64,000 bases of DNA from G963664835 sp965220775. Lineage in GTDB: Bacteria > Chloroflexota > UBA6077 > FW602-bin22 > JBCLEL01. Location of the stretch: NCBI GenBank assembly GCA_965220775.1, contig OZ244845.1:248001-312000 (forward strand). Reading direction: 5' to 3'. A program made the translations under genes and the position numbers. Shown one piece after another: positions 8,210 through 17,315 of this stretch; position 1 is the stretch's first letter, and every line of letters starts with the position of its first letter. Under the pieces are notes generated by a model. That model saw only the letters and a program-made list of their open reading frames with translations. It ran no database searches and was not told where the DNA came from.

Positions 8210-9009
8210 TGCCAGGGTATGCGATGAACAACTTCGCCAGGTTGGCGGTATTGACCTACAGAGGGGCATTCGTTTCCTGGCAGGGTCTCGGATACGTCAC
8301 CAGGATCTTCTTCCAGCCTCTGCTGCACGTATTGACAGTTGTTCTGGCCGGCAAGTTCGCTAGCAGTCCGCAAGCCGCAGAGCATTACACCATCGGATTG
8401 CTGGCCTTTTCGATAATCTTTGTGATCGCGTATGGAATTCTGGAAGCACTGTTCTACGACCGAGCCTACGGCATCCTGTCGATAATGTTCCTGTCACCGG
8501 CGAATCGGCTGATGGTGTACTTCGGCAGAGCGGGAATCCATTGGCTCAACGCCATAGCGACATTTGCCATCGGACTGATTGGGGCCTGGTTGATCCTCGG
8601 GTTAGATCTTTCTGCGGTGGAATGGGCTTCGCTCCTGGTGACCATCGCGGTAATGATCGTTTCCTCCATCACGTTCGCCTTACTGATTGGCAGTGTCACC
8701 CTGGTTCTCTTCCGATTCGTATTCGTGTTTCAGTTCGTTTACGGTGTGGCGATGTTGCTCACCGGCGCCATCATCCCGGTAGACAGGCTGCCGGACATTT
8801 TGAAAGTAGTCAGCCAGGTCATACCCTTCACCCACGGAATCGTCGCGCTCAGAGGGTCATTCGCCGGCGCTGGAATCGCAGATATAGCAGATCAACTACT
8901 GCTGGAGCTCGCGATCGGAGTCGGCTACGGCGTCGTCGGGTTCGCACTGTTTCGGCTGATGGAGCAAGAGACAAAGCGTCGCGGCAATCTGGAGCAAGTG
9001 TCTGAATAG
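8209..9009 (+). CDS. ABC-2 type transporter permease, second of a pair
   Basis: A 266-residue protein with about six membrane segments and the same overall plan as the preceding permease, including the cytoplasmic YDRAYGILSIMFLSPANR stretch in the matching place. The two probably form the heterodimeric pore of an exporter. The GTG at 8209 overlaps the previous stop; an in-frame ATG at 8224 is an alternative start. Substrate cannot be read from sequence. The ATPase gene of the complex is missing from the window. Confidence 0.8.
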   Translation: MPGYAMNNFARLAVLTYRGAFVSWQGLGYVTRIFFQPLLHVLTVVLAGKFASSPQAAEHYTIGLLAFSIIFVIAYGILEALFYDRAYGILSIMFLSPANRLMVYFGRAGIHWLNAIATFAIGLIGAWLILGLDLSAVEWASLLVTIAVMIVSSITFALLIGSVTLVLFRFVFVFQFVYGVAMLLTGAIIPVDRLPDILKVVSQVIPFTHGIVALRGSFAGAGIADIADQLLLELAIGVGYGVVGFALFRLMEQETKRRGNLEQVSE

Positions 9010-9142
9010 ACTCCAGGGCTGGCGTTGCATCGGCAACCGCCGGACAATTAGCGTCTACGGCTTGCGGTAACTTGGGAGCTCTCGGCGAATTCGGCCAGTC
9101 AAGCGATGGTTGCGGCCGTGAAGTGATCACGTCTACGATTCA

Positions 9143-10441
9143 TCACTCGGCCCTTTGGCTGGTCACAATGCGCGCCTCGCGTACCCGCCGGGTGGCCAAT
9201 AACGCGAGACCGCAGATCGCGACGACGATGCCGGTCGCGGCATAAAGGGGTCGCGACCCGTGAAGGTCGATCAGACTGCCGCCTAGCGCCATCGTCAGAG
9301 GGATGAAAGCAGAACTAGCAGCCGCCAAATTTGCCAAAACACGGCCTCGGTAAGCATCCGGCGTCTCGGCCTGAACAAGACTTCCCATCGCCACTCCACC
9401 CGCAGTTACGACGCCCATCAACATTGCGAGCGCCAACACCTGCCACACATGCGTTGCCATCGCAAGCAAGACCACTAGTCCACCCAATACGACTATTGTT
9501 AGTGCACCAAGACGCCCCTCTCCAACCCACCGCGAAAACCGGGGCGCCATCGGCGTGGCAACCAGCACACCCGCCGACTCGATAGCCAAGAAGAGTCCAA
9601 ACAATTCCGGTCCGGCCCCGACCGAGCCCGAAAGGTGCAGGGGCAACAGCATTGTCATCGCCGGAAAATGCAACGCGTTGAGCGCGAGACCGGTAAGGGC
9701 TAAGGCTCGGATCAACGGATGTCGCGCGATGAATTTCGCTGAATCCAGTAAGTCGACAACGATACTCGCGCCGGGGAGTATTGGTCCGGCCGTTCGCACG
9801 GGCCCCGCACGCGGGGGTGCGGCCATTCTAGAAATCTGGAAAGACGAGACAACATAGGTTGCTCCGCAAAGGCCCATCGCCGCAATTGGTCCTATTGCGA
9901 GAATCAGGAAACCGGCGGCCGCCTTACCGGCTATGTTCATTATTTGAAACCCAGTCAACATCGCCGCATTAGCTGCGACCAATTCCTCCTTAGGGACCAG
10001 GGACGGGACCAAAGCACCACGCGCCGGGAACATGAAGAGTCCGGCTGCGGTTAGTAGGAAGGCGGTGATGGCAAAATGCCACGTTTGTAGCAGTCCAAGC
10101 CAACCGGCCGCGACGAGTACCATGATAATCAAGGCGCGCGCGATATCGGAGCCGACCATAAGCATCTTGCGATTCACACGATCCGAAATCACGCCGGCCA
10201 GCGGTCCAAGCAGCACGTAAGGAAGCATGGCAGCGGCGCCGGTCAGGCCTACAGCACTCGCTGAACCTCCATAGGCAAGCACCAGCCAAGGAAGCGCGAC
10301 GAAGTAGATTGCGTCACCCAAATTTGCCGTAACGGCTGCAGCGAAAAGCAGCTTGAAATCCCGATGCCGGAGCACGTCGACGATGTCCGCCGGCAGGAGC
10401 TTTTCGCGTATGTTGTTGACCAAAGAGATCGCAAGTTTCAC
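9143..10441 (-). CDS. MFS exporter (EntS/MFS_3-like)
   Basis: A 432-residue major facilitator protein with twelve predicted membrane segments. The loop between segments 2 and 3 has the family signature GPLAGVISDRVNRKMLM, and FPARGALVPSLVPKEEL is the conserved stretch found in the EntS/MFS_3 group of siderophore and drug exporters. It is expected to export a small molecule by proton exchange; the substrate is unknown. It is convergent with the ABC permease pair and appears to be a single-gene unit. Confidence 0.82.
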   Translation of the reverse strand: MKLAISLVNNIREKLLPADIVDVLRHRDFKLLFAAAVTANLGDAIYFVALPWLVLAYGGSASAVGLTGAAAMLPYVLLGPLAGVISDRVNRKMLMVGSDIARALIIMVLVAAGWLGLLQTWHFAITAFLLTAAGLFMFPARGALVPSLVPKEELVAANAAMLTGFQIMNIAGKAAAGFLILAIGPIAAMGLCGATYVVSSFQISRMAAPPRAGPVRTAGPILPGASIVVDLLDSAKFIARHPLIRALALTGLALNALHFPAMTMLLPLHLSGSVGAGPELFGLFLAIESAGVLVATPMAPRFSRWVGEGRLGALTIVVLGGLVVLLAMATHVWQVLALAMLMGVVTAGGVAMGSLVQAETPDAYRGRVLANLAAASSAFIPLTMALGGSLIDLHGSRPLYAATGIVVAICGLALLATRRVREARIVTSQRAE

Positions 10442-10649
10442 AAAAGCGTGTGTGTATGTTCCTATAAGGGTTTGCTCGCTGGCGCGCTCGACTGAGAACT
10501 AGCGTGGAGACAAGTCTTGTGGTGCCGCTCAGAATACGCGAAGTGACGGGTTACGAGAGTCCCGCTCTGGCCCGAGCCGGCCGGGAGTCGAAGCGACGGC
10601 TTTGCAGCCTATGATTTCGAGGTAATACGAGGGAGGACGTCTACGTCAG

Positions 10650-10752
10650 CCTATGAACTTCTGATAAGAGGCGATACAAGACAAGATCGGCGGCCGGCGA
10701 AGAGCCGCCCTCAGGTATGGGCGGGTCGCTGACCTAGTCGACGCAGTTCCGG
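10650..10752 (+). pseudogene. Decayed copy of the 5' end of the amidohydrolase gene
   Basis: This stretch matches the first ~120 bases of the intact amidohydrolase at 11511. CCTATGAACTTCTGATAAGA pairs with CCTATGACCTTCTGTTAAGC, and ATGGGCGGGTCGC and TTCCGG recur downstream in order. It carries indels and an in-frame TAG, so it is non-functional. It lies on the same strand as its intact relative, with the coiled-coil gene at 10791 between them. The rest of 10442-10790 shows no other gene. Confidence 0.7.
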
Positions 10753-10790
10753 AAGGCTTAACAGTTAAGTATTTCCAGGGTACATGCTAG

Positions 10791-11315
10791 CTAGCTAGCC
10801 CGGGTGCTCATTAGCGCCTCACGGAGTCCGCCGAGTGCACCTTCGAGCTTCGCCATTCGTTGCTCCACGGCCGCCATTCGTTGTTCCATGGCCACCGTTC
10901 GTTGCTCCATGGCCGACATTCCTTGCTCTATTGCTGACATTCGTTGTTCTAAATTGTCAATACGACCTGCTATTCGCTGCTCTAAGGCGTCAGTACGACC
11001 TGCTATTCGCTGCTCTAAGTCGTCAATACGACCTTCTATTAGCTGCTTTAAGTCGTCAGTACCGCCACCTATTCGCTGCTCTACGATGTCAGTACGACCT
11101 TCCATTCGCTGCTCTAAGACGTCAGTACGACCTGCTATTCGCCGCTCTAAGGCGTCAGTACCACCACCTATTCCCTGCTCCACGGAGTCGATGCGATGTT
11201 CCAACCGCCGTTCCGACCGCCCCACGCTCGCCTGGATGATCATTGCCAGGCCCACTCCAAGCACAACGATGGCGATTATGATAACGATGAATCCAACTAA
11301 CTCAAGGTTCATCAT
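10791..11315 (-). CDS. Membrane-anchored coiled-coil protein with 11- then 7-residue repeats (family member 2)
   Basis: A 174-residue protein. Residues about 5-28 form one membrane segment. Residues about 43-124 are a run of 11-residue units (pattern DALEQRIAGRT), each about 33 bases long in DNA. Residues about 125-160 switch to 7-residue units (MEQRMAA). The tail LEGALGGLREALMSTRA matches the protein at 6797. Hendecads and heptads make right- and left-handed coiled coils respectively, so the stalk probably changes pitch along its length. GGGGGTGAGG precedes the ATG. The function is unknown. Confidence 0.7.
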   Translation of the reverse strand: MMNLELVGFIVIIIAIVVLGVGLAMIIQASVGRSERRLEHRIDSVEQGIGGGTDALERRIAGRTDVLEQRMEGRTDIVEQRIGGGTDDLKQLIEGRIDDLEQRIAGRTDALEQRIAGRIDNLEQRMSAIEQGMSAMEQRTVAMEQRMAAVEQRMAKLEGALGGLREALMSTRAS

Positions 11316-11466
11316 GGCCTCACCCCCTATTAAGTAAGATTATAGCAGTTCTCGAACGGCCGGGTCGTTGCCGGTAGGCAAAGGGAGGGAGACTACCTTC
11401 CATTTCCCTTACTGCGAGCGGTAAACCGTTGGGTCAAGTTTCCGTACTTACGTATCGAGCAATCGA

Positions 11467-11472
11467 TATAAT
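11467..11472 (+). promoter_or_regulatory. Candidate -10 element of the amidohydrolase gene
   Basis: A perfect TATAAT stands 38 bases before the amidohydrolase start, followed by a strong AGGAGGTG ribosome site. No good -35 hexamer was found at 17 bases, so the promoter is only tentative. Confidence 0.35.
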
Positions 11473-11510
11473 GGCCCCCGTCTCTGAGCGCATCTAGGAG
11501 GTGGATACCA

Positions 11511-12662
11511 ATGCCAACCTATGACCTTCTGTTAAGCGGCGGCATATTAATCGATCCGGCTCAGAAGATCCATGACCGGCGGGACGTCGCCTTCAAGGAT
11601 GGGCGGGTCGCCGCCCTTGCCGACGCAATTCCGGCGGACCACGCTGCCCAAGTAGTCGATGCGGCCGGCCGGATCGTCGCCCCTGGGTTGATAGATCTTC
11701 ACGTCCACGTCTTCGAGGGAGTGTCATACCTGGGCGTCAATCCCGACGCCGAGTGCCTGGGCCGTGGCTCCACGACGGTCGTCGACGCCGGCTCGGCCGG
11801 CGCCCAGACCTTCCCCGGCTTCCGCAAGTACATCATCGACGTCAGCGAGACTCGCATCTTTGCCCAGCTCAACATCTCGGTCCAGGGCATGTTGACCGAG
11901 CTTGTCGGCGAGTTGGACGACATCAGGTGGGTGGACGTTCCACGGGCGCTGCAGACGATCGAGGCGAATCGAGACGTGATACTCGGGATAAAGGTGCGCC
12001 TGACTCGCGACTCGATAGTCGGACGAAGCGCCGGCATCGCGCCCCTGCATCTGGCTAGAGAGGTGGCCGACGCCACCGGCCTGTCGATCATGGTGCACCC
12101 ACAGGACGCCTGGTGCGAATCGATCGATGACATCCTTGCGGTGATGAACGACCGCGACATACTAACCCACACCTACCACGGGACGGGCCATGGCATTCTG
12201 GACTCGGATGGGAACGTGCGGCACTCGGTGCTGGAAGCTGCCGAGCGCGGTGTCATATTCGACGTGGGGCATGGCGCCGGCTCGTTCTCTTGGGACGTCG
12301 CCGAACGAGCCCTGAGCCAAGGATTCGCGCCGCAGACAATCTCGACCGATATACATACCCAGAGCATGGAGCTCGTTCGAGACATGCCGACGACGATGAG
12401 CAAGTTTCTTCACATGGGCGTCGGCTTGGATGACGTAATCGCCAGTTCCACCAGCCGGCCGGCCACCGCCATCGGCATGGGAGAGCAGATTGGCACGTTG
12501 AGGCCGGGCAGTTGGGGTGACGCCGTCATTTTGGAAATGGTCGAGGGTGACGTGGAGTTGCGCGACACCGCCGGCGAGATGAGGACGGTACGCCAACTCC
12601 TACGGCCAGTGGTCGTGGTTAAAGGCGGGAGGGTATACCAGCCGGCCGCGACTGGCCGCTGA
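11511..12662 (+). CDS. Amidohydrolase/deacetylase family metallohydrolase (dihydroorotase-like)
   Basis: A 383-residue binuclear metal hydrolase of the amidohydrolase superfamily. Metal ligands can be placed: His64 and His66 (DLHVHV), Lys161 as probable carbamylated bridge (GIKVRL), His196 (MVHPQD), His220 or 223 (THTYH) and Asp280 (STDIHT). The closest group I recognise is the amidohydrolase/deacetylase branch, whose substrates are N-acyl or cyclic amide compounds; the exact substrate is not readable. No signal peptide, so cytoplasmic. The start is set by AGGAGGTG 8 bases ahead. A decayed copy of its 5' end lies at 10650. Confidence 0.85.
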   Translation: MPTYDLLLSGGILIDPAQKIHDRRDVAFKDGRVAALADAIPADHAAQVVDAAGRIVAPGLIDLHVHVFEGVSYLGVNPDAECLGRGSTTVVDAGSAGAQTFPGFRKYIIDVSETRIFAQLNISVQGMLTELVGELDDIRWVDVPRALQTIEANRDVILGIKVRLTRDSIVGRSAGIAPLHLAREVADATGLSIMVHPQDAWCESIDDILAVMNDRDILTHTYHGTGHGILDSDGNVRHSVLEAAERGVIFDVGHGAGSFSWDVAERALSQGFAPQTISTDIHTQSMELVRDMPTTMSKFLHMGVGLDDVIASSTSRPATAIGMGEQIGTLRPGSWGDAVILEMVEGDVELRDTAGEMRTVRQLLRPVVVVKGGRVYQPAATGR

Positions 12663-12839
12663 GAGCCTAAGCCATCATCCACCTGACTCGGTCACGCCGG
12701 CAATTGGGAAGGCACGAACGAGTATAGGATAATGCCGCATCGGCGGGGACTGATCGAAGATCCCTTGACGCCAATCGCAGCCTCCATCCAGCATGTAGAT
12801 AGCAGAGATTGGCATATGTAAACCAAATGGAGCGTGGAT

Positions 12840-13166
12840 ATGACGACGAACTTGGCCGACCGCGACTGCGTCCCGGCCCGAGCCGGAACGCCCTCCCTGA
12901 CCGCGGACGAAATCAAACCATACCTGGAGCAGCTCGCCGGTTGGAGCGTCGACGACGAGAACAAGCTTACCAAGTCATTCGAGTTCAAGAACTTTGTTCA
13001 AGCGGTCGATCTTGTCAATCGGATCACCGAAGTTGCCGAGGCGCAGGACCATCATCCTGACCTCTACGTTCGCTGGGGAGAGGTGCGTGTCTACCTGTGG
13101 ACGCATAGCATCGACGGCTTGCACGACAGCGACTTCATAATGGCCGCCAAGATCGACAGGCTCTAA
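12840..13166 (+). CDS. phhB: 4a-hydroxytetrahydrobiopterin dehydratase (pterin carbinolamine dehydratase)
   Basis: A 108-residue protein of the PCD/DCoH family, full length for the family (about 95-110). It has the signature DHHPDLYVRWGEVRVYLWTH, containing the active-site His pair and the downstream His. It dehydrates 4a-hydroxytetrahydropterin during cofactor recycling by aromatic amino acid hydroxylases, or serves molybdopterin metabolism in organisms without them. ATG 12840 is preferred to an in-frame GTG at 12834 because GGAG lies at a better distance. No hydroxylase gene is nearby. Confidence 0.88.
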   Translation: MTTNLADRDCVPARAGTPSLTADEIKPYLEQLAGWSVDDENKLTKSFEFKNFVQAVDLVNRITEVAEAQDHHPDLYVRWGEVRVYLWTHSIDGLHDSDFIMAAKIDRL

Positions 13167-13328
13167 AGCTCTTTCCCAGGACAGTCATAGGAGTGTTTCG
13201 ACGCTGTCCGACTCGATATGCTGGTTAGGCGCGGCGAACGAACCGACCAAGCACCCCGGCGGTATTGGGCCGGCTACTTTCTCGACCCGGACAGATAACG
13301 CGCGTAGGTAGGGACCATTGCCGGCAAT

Positions 13329-13748
13329 CTACCGCTGGTGCTCGTAGTTGAACTGCCAGTTGATGCCGAACTTGTCGGTACAGGTGCCGAAGTACGACCC
13401 CCAAAACATGTCCGCGGGAGGCATCGTCACTGCGCCGCCCTCCGAAATCTTGGCAAACAGCTCGTCGGTTTCCTCCCTACTCTTTGGCGTGTAGGAGATC
13501 GAAAAGTTGTTGCCGACAACTGTCGGAGGTCCGAATTGAGCGGAAGTATCGCTGCCCATGAGTACGCTCGATCCAATCGGGAACGATACGTGCATTATCT
13601 TGCCCAACTCATCCTCCGGGACGCCCATGTCTGAAGGCCCATCCCCAAACGTTTGGATGAAGGCGAACTCTCCTCCGAAAACCGAGCGGTAGAACTCGAA
13701 CGCTTCGCGGCAGTTACCATCGAAAGCGAGATAAGTGCTGAGTGTCAT
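13329..13748 (-). CDS. VOC superfamily protein, PhnB-like
   Basis: A 139-residue protein of the vicinal oxygen chelate fold, in the PhnB/3-demethylubiquinone methyltransferase-like group. Recognisable parts are the N-terminal YLAFDGNCREAFEFYRSVFGGE, the SVLMGSD strand and the C-terminal WGSYFGTCTDKFGINWQFNY. Such proteins often bind small molecules and the function is usually unknown. It seems to be a single-gene unit. Confidence 0.8.
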   Translation of the reverse strand: MTLSTYLAFDGNCREAFEFYRSVFGGEFAFIQTFGDGPSDMGVPEDELGKIMHVSFPIGSSVLMGSDTSAQFGPPTVVGNNFSISYTPKSREETDELFAKISEGGAVTMPPADMFWGSYFGTCTDKFGINWQFNYEHQR

Positions 13749-14068
13749 CTATGTCTCCTTGAACTTGCTTCGGCTCGCGAACGTAGCGTCGCGTGACTCT
13801 GACCTAATCCTACGGGGCGAATCAACATCAAAATAGTACAGCATGCCGGACTCAAATCTCTAAGCCTTCCGTGGGCTACCAACGCCAATTTTCTGAATGC
13901 TGTAACGAGGGCCATTGCTCCCTCGCTATCGAACCGTCTCCGCCGAGTACTTTCGGAAAACGCATTTGTCGCAAAAGAATCTCCGTGGACGGACGTCTGG
14001 AATTCAATTATATTGAACCTGATCGCCACCTAAGCCCGGCGACGCGACCGTACTCTTAGGGAGCCGAA
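13749..14068. other. Intergenic region with no gene seen
   Basis: 320 bases between the divergent VOC and aminotransferase genes. The short open frames here have no family resemblance and poor ribosome sites. It must hold the promoters of both genes, but no convincing -35/-10 pair was found. Confidence 0.4.
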
Positions 14069-15409
14069 ATGACAGATTCTACCGGTGCCGTCCTGCCGTT
14101 GAACCCGATCCAGCATTACCCCACGTTAGTGCGCGGTGAGGGCGTCAACGTCTGGGACGATACCGGCAAACAGTACATTGACGCGATAGCAGGTATCGCC
14201 TGCGTGAATATAGGGCATGGGCGTCAGCGCGTGGCCGATGCGATGGCCCGCCAGGCCGGACAGCTTGCGTTCTGCATCTCGAACATCTTTGCCAATCAGC
14301 CGGCCAAGGACCTGTCGGAGCGGGTAGCCCGGATCACGCCGGGTGATCTGAACCACTTCCAGTTCACCTCGGGAGGCTCCGAGGCGGTCGAAGTGGCGAT
14401 CAAGCTGGCCCGGCAGTACCATGTCGAGCGGGGCAAGGTCGATAAGAGCTTGGTCATCGGCCGGCGGCATTGCTACCACGGAGCAACCTTGGGCGCTCTA
14501 TCCGCGACCGGCATGGTCCCCCGGCGAGAGAAGTACCTGCCAATCCTGCTGGACTTTCCCCACATAGACCCGAACTACTGCTACCGCTGCCCCTATGGAA
14601 AAGAGTATCCCGGCTGCGACATGGATTGCGCGACCGAGTTGGAGGCGGCCATCAACCGCGTTGGTCCGGACAAGATTTCGGCGTTCATCGCCGAGCCGAT
14701 CGTCGGGTCGTCGATGGGCGGTGTGGTTCCACCCGACGAGTACTTTCCTATCATCAGAGAGATCTGCGATCGCTACGACGTGCTGCTGATCGCCGACGAG
14801 GTCATCGACGGTTTCGGTCGCACCGGCAAGAACTTTGCGATCGAGCACTTCGGCGTCGTCCCCGATTTGATGACGATGGCCAAGGGATTGACCGGCGGAT
14901 ACGCGCCAATGGGGGCGGTTGCCATTTCCCAACGGGTCGCCGATGTCTTTCTGAGCAAGCCGGCGCCAGTCGAGCACATCTTCACCTACGCCGCCAACCC
15001 ACTCTGCTCGGCCGTCGCCTGCGAGGTGCAGGACATCATGGTAGAGGAGGACCTGACCAATCGAGCCGCCAGGATGAGCGGAGTGTTCTTCGACCACGGG
15101 CGGCGCCTCTTGGAACACAGGATCGTCGGTGACGTCAGGGGCCGCGGACTGCTGATGGGCGTCGAGTTGGTGCGCGACGCGACGACCCACGAGCCGTTTT
15201 CTCCATCGGTCGGACTCAACGCGCGGCTGGCGAGGGAGGCGCTCGATGAGGGCGTGGTGATCTACCGCGGCGGCGGAAATATCGACGGCAAGCGCGGCGA
15301 CCATTTCTTCGTCGCACCGCCGCTGACCATATCGGAAGCCGAAATCGCAGAGACCTTCCGCCGGATCGACGCCGCGATCAGACGTATGGAGGGCGAACTG
15401 CCGGCTTAA
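14069..15409 (+). CDS. Class III aminotransferase (PLP-dependent)
   Basis: A 446-residue enzyme of the ornithine/acetylornithine/4-aminobutyrate aminotransferase class, which moves an amino group from an omega-amino donor to a 2-oxo acid. GGSEA (about 102-106) binds phosphate, Asp243 in ADEV pairs with the pyridine nitrogen and Lys272 in MAKGLTGG is the Schiff-base lysine. Four Cys at 171, 174, 183 and 187 are typical of one large subgroup of these enzymes annotated simply as aspartate aminotransferase family. Full length; substrate not readable. It is apparently monocistronic. Confidence 0.88.
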   Translation: MTDSTGAVLPLNPIQHYPTLVRGEGVNVWDDTGKQYIDAIAGIACVNIGHGRQRVADAMARQAGQLAFCISNIFANQPAKDLSERVARITPGDLNHFQFTSGGSEAVEVAIKLARQYHVERGKVDKSLVIGRRHCYHGATLGALSATGMVPRREKYLPILLDFPHIDPNYCYRCPYGKEYPGCDMDCATELEAAINRVGPDKISAFIAEPIVGSSMGGVVPPDEYFPIIREICDRYDVLLIADEVIDGFGRTGKNFAIEHFGVVPDLMTMAKGLTGGYAPMGAVAISQRVADVFLSKPAPVEHIFTYAANPLCSAVACEVQDIMVEEDLTNRAARMSGVFFDHGRRLLEHRIVGDVRGRGLLMGVELVRDATTHEPFSPSVGLNARLAREALDEGVVIYRGGGNIDGKRGDHFFVAPPLTISEAEIAETFRRIDAAIRRMEGELPA

Positions 15410-15487
15410 GACCTGTGGGCCGGCAAGTCAATCCGAACGGCGATCCGGATGCCAAATTGCTCTCCGAGCGTTCCGCCACCGCCGGAC

Positions 15488-17107
15488 TCACCCGTCGATG
15501 CGAGCCACGCGCGTCGTTTGAAGATCGACGGTCTCGATCAGAGTCCGCAGTAAATCCTCCGACACCGGCTCGTCAAGCCCCAACACCATCAGCGCTTCCC
15601 CTCGAGGCGCTTGACGACCCACCTGCATGTAGGAGATGTTGACGTCAGACTGGCCCAACAGAGTGCCTATCTTGCCAATCACGCCAGGTCGGTCCTTGTG
15701 ACTGCAAAACAGGAAGTTGCTGGCATTCAACCTCACGTCTACCCGGTAATCGTTCACGCCGGCCAGATAGGGCTGGTTATGGTAGAGGGTGCCGGACAAG
15801 GACGAGAAGAAGCGATCGCAACCAACGGTTCGAACCGTGATCATGTTCGTGTAGCCCTCAGCCGGCGTCGAGGTGTGGCGCTCCGTCACTTGGAGGCCCC
15901 TATTGCGCGCCAGGATCAAGGAATTCATGAGGTTCACACGCTCCGGCGTAGCCGACCGCAGCCAACCAGCCACCGCCGACGCCTTCAGTAGGGCAGTGTC
16001 CTCTTCGGCGATTTCACCTTGATAGGTGATCTCCAGCTCGTTTACGGAGCCGACGTCGCCCAACTGGGCCAGAATACGAGTCATCGTCTCAGCGAGAGTA
16101 GCGTACGTCCCCAGCCGGCCGATCATCTCAGGGGCGATGGCCGGGGCGTTCACCGCGGCGCTGGCAGCCTCACCTCGCAGGACTGCAAGGACCTGCTCAG
16201 CGATCTCGATGGCGGCTTCCGCTTGCGCCTCTAGGGTTGAAGCGCCAAGGTGCGGGGTGAGAACGAGACGGTCGTGGATGCTCGGCTCGTTCAGCAACGG
16301 CGAGTCGACCGGGGGCTCCTCGACAAACACGTCTATGGCGGCCATCGCGATCCGCCTCTTTTTCAATGTTTCGCAAAGGGCAACCTCGTCTATCAACCCC
16401 CCTCGCGCGCAGTTGATCAGAAAGGACGTTGGTTTCATCTTCTCCAGCCGCTCGCCGTTGATCATGTTCTCGGTATCGGAGGTAAGCGGAGCGTGAAGAC
16501 TCACAACGTCCGCCTCGGCGAGAAGCTCGTCCAGGGCGACGAGACTTGCGCCATATCGAGCGGCGTAATCCGGCCCCACGAAAGGATCGAACGCGATCAC
16601 GTTCATTTGCATAGCCTCAGCCCGGCGCGCGACCGCCGAGCCGATTTGCCCGAGCCCAATGAGCCCGAGAGTCTTGCCCCTCAACTCGGTACCGACGTGC
16701 CGGTATTGTCCCCACTGGCCGGCCTTTACGGCCGCGTCGGCAGCCGGCAGACGACGGGTCATGGAGAGCATCAGGGCCATCGTGTGCTCGGCGGCGGCTA
16801 CGATGGGCGCGTTGGGAGCATTCACGACGACAATACCGAGCCGGCTCGCCGCCTCGACGTCGATGTTATCGACTCCGATGCCGGCTCTACCGACGACCCT
16901 CAGCCGCTTGCCTGCCCGTATCACGTCAGCGTCCAGACGGGTCTTGCTGCGGACGATTACCACCTCGTACGCGCCGATGCGGTCGATCAACTCATCCTTG
17001 CTGAGGCCATTTACTGTGTCTACTTGAGCCTCCCGGCGAAGTAAGGATTCGCCGGCAGAGGCGATCGGATCGCAGATCAGGACTCTCAATTGCTTTCTCG
17101 CTCCCAC
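15488..17107 (-). CDS. serA: D-3-phosphoglycerate dehydrogenase, long form
   Basis: A 539-residue cytoplasmic enzyme for the first step of serine synthesis: 3-phosphoglycerate to 3-phosphohydroxypyruvate with NAD. The order is catalytic domain, NAD domain (GLIGLGQIG at about 148-156), catalytic Arg in CARGGLID and His in HLGAST, then an intervening ASB domain (about 320-450) and a C-terminal ACT domain (about 465-539) that usually binds serine for feedback control. The length is normal for the long form found in actinobacteria and Chloroflexota. The start is GTG. It stands alone. Confidence 0.92.
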   Translation of the reverse strand: MGARKQLRVLICDPIASAGESLLRREAQVDTVNGLSKDELIDRIGAYEVVIVRSKTRLDADVIRAGKRLRVVGRAGIGVDNIDVEAASRLGIVVVNAPNAPIVAAAEHTMALMLSMTRRLPAADAAVKAGQWGQYRHVGTELRGKTLGLIGLGQIGSAVARRAEAMQMNVIAFDPFVGPDYAARYGASLVALDELLAEADVVSLHAPLTSDTENMINGERLEKMKPTSFLINCARGGLIDEVALCETLKKRRIAMAAIDVFVEEPPVDSPLLNEPSIHDRLVLTPHLGASTLEAQAEAAIEIAEQVLAVLRGEAASAAVNAPAIAPEMIGRLGTYATLAETMTRILAQLGDVGSVNELEITYQGEIAEEDTALLKASAVAGWLRSATPERVNLMNSLILARNRGLQVTERHTSTPAEGYTNMITVRTVGCDRFFSSLSGTLYHNQPYLAGVNDYRVDVRLNASNFLFCSHKDRPGVIGKIGTLLGQSDVNISYMQVGRQAPRGEALMVLGLDEPVSEDLLRTLIETVDLQTTRVARIDG

Positions 17108-17315
17108 TGCTGGGTTGAAACACAGGTCATAACCTTCGCCGGGAAATATTACACTTTATTGGCTGAGCCGCATGTCGCCGGCTTACAGCCACTACGCTTG
17201 CTCGGTGAACTGCCAGACCTTATCCGCCGTCCGTCCAAATAGCCAAGCCCTACACTCTTCCCTCAGATCAGAAAAAATGCGATCTAGGGTGCCTCCAGTA
17301 ATCGGTAGAGGAGTC

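Noticed and set aside
10880..11180. Regular ~33-base repeats that could be taken for a CRISPR array or a minisatellite.
   Set aside because: The units are contiguous without unique spacers and translate on the minus strand to 11-residue coiled-coil repeats. They are coding.
10804..11337. A 177-codon frame on the plus strand opposite the coiled-coil gene.
   Set aside because: Its composition (IRCSK repeats) is the mirror of the repeats on the other strand, and it has no membrane or fold logic.
13745..14029. A 94-codon minus-strand frame beyond the VOC gene.
   Set aside because: No ribosome site, no fold pattern and arginine/serine-rich composition typical of a chance frame.
16250..17044. A 264-codon plus-strand frame opposite serA.
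   Set aside because: SerA motifs are complete on the minus strand; the plus frame is a by-product of codon composition.
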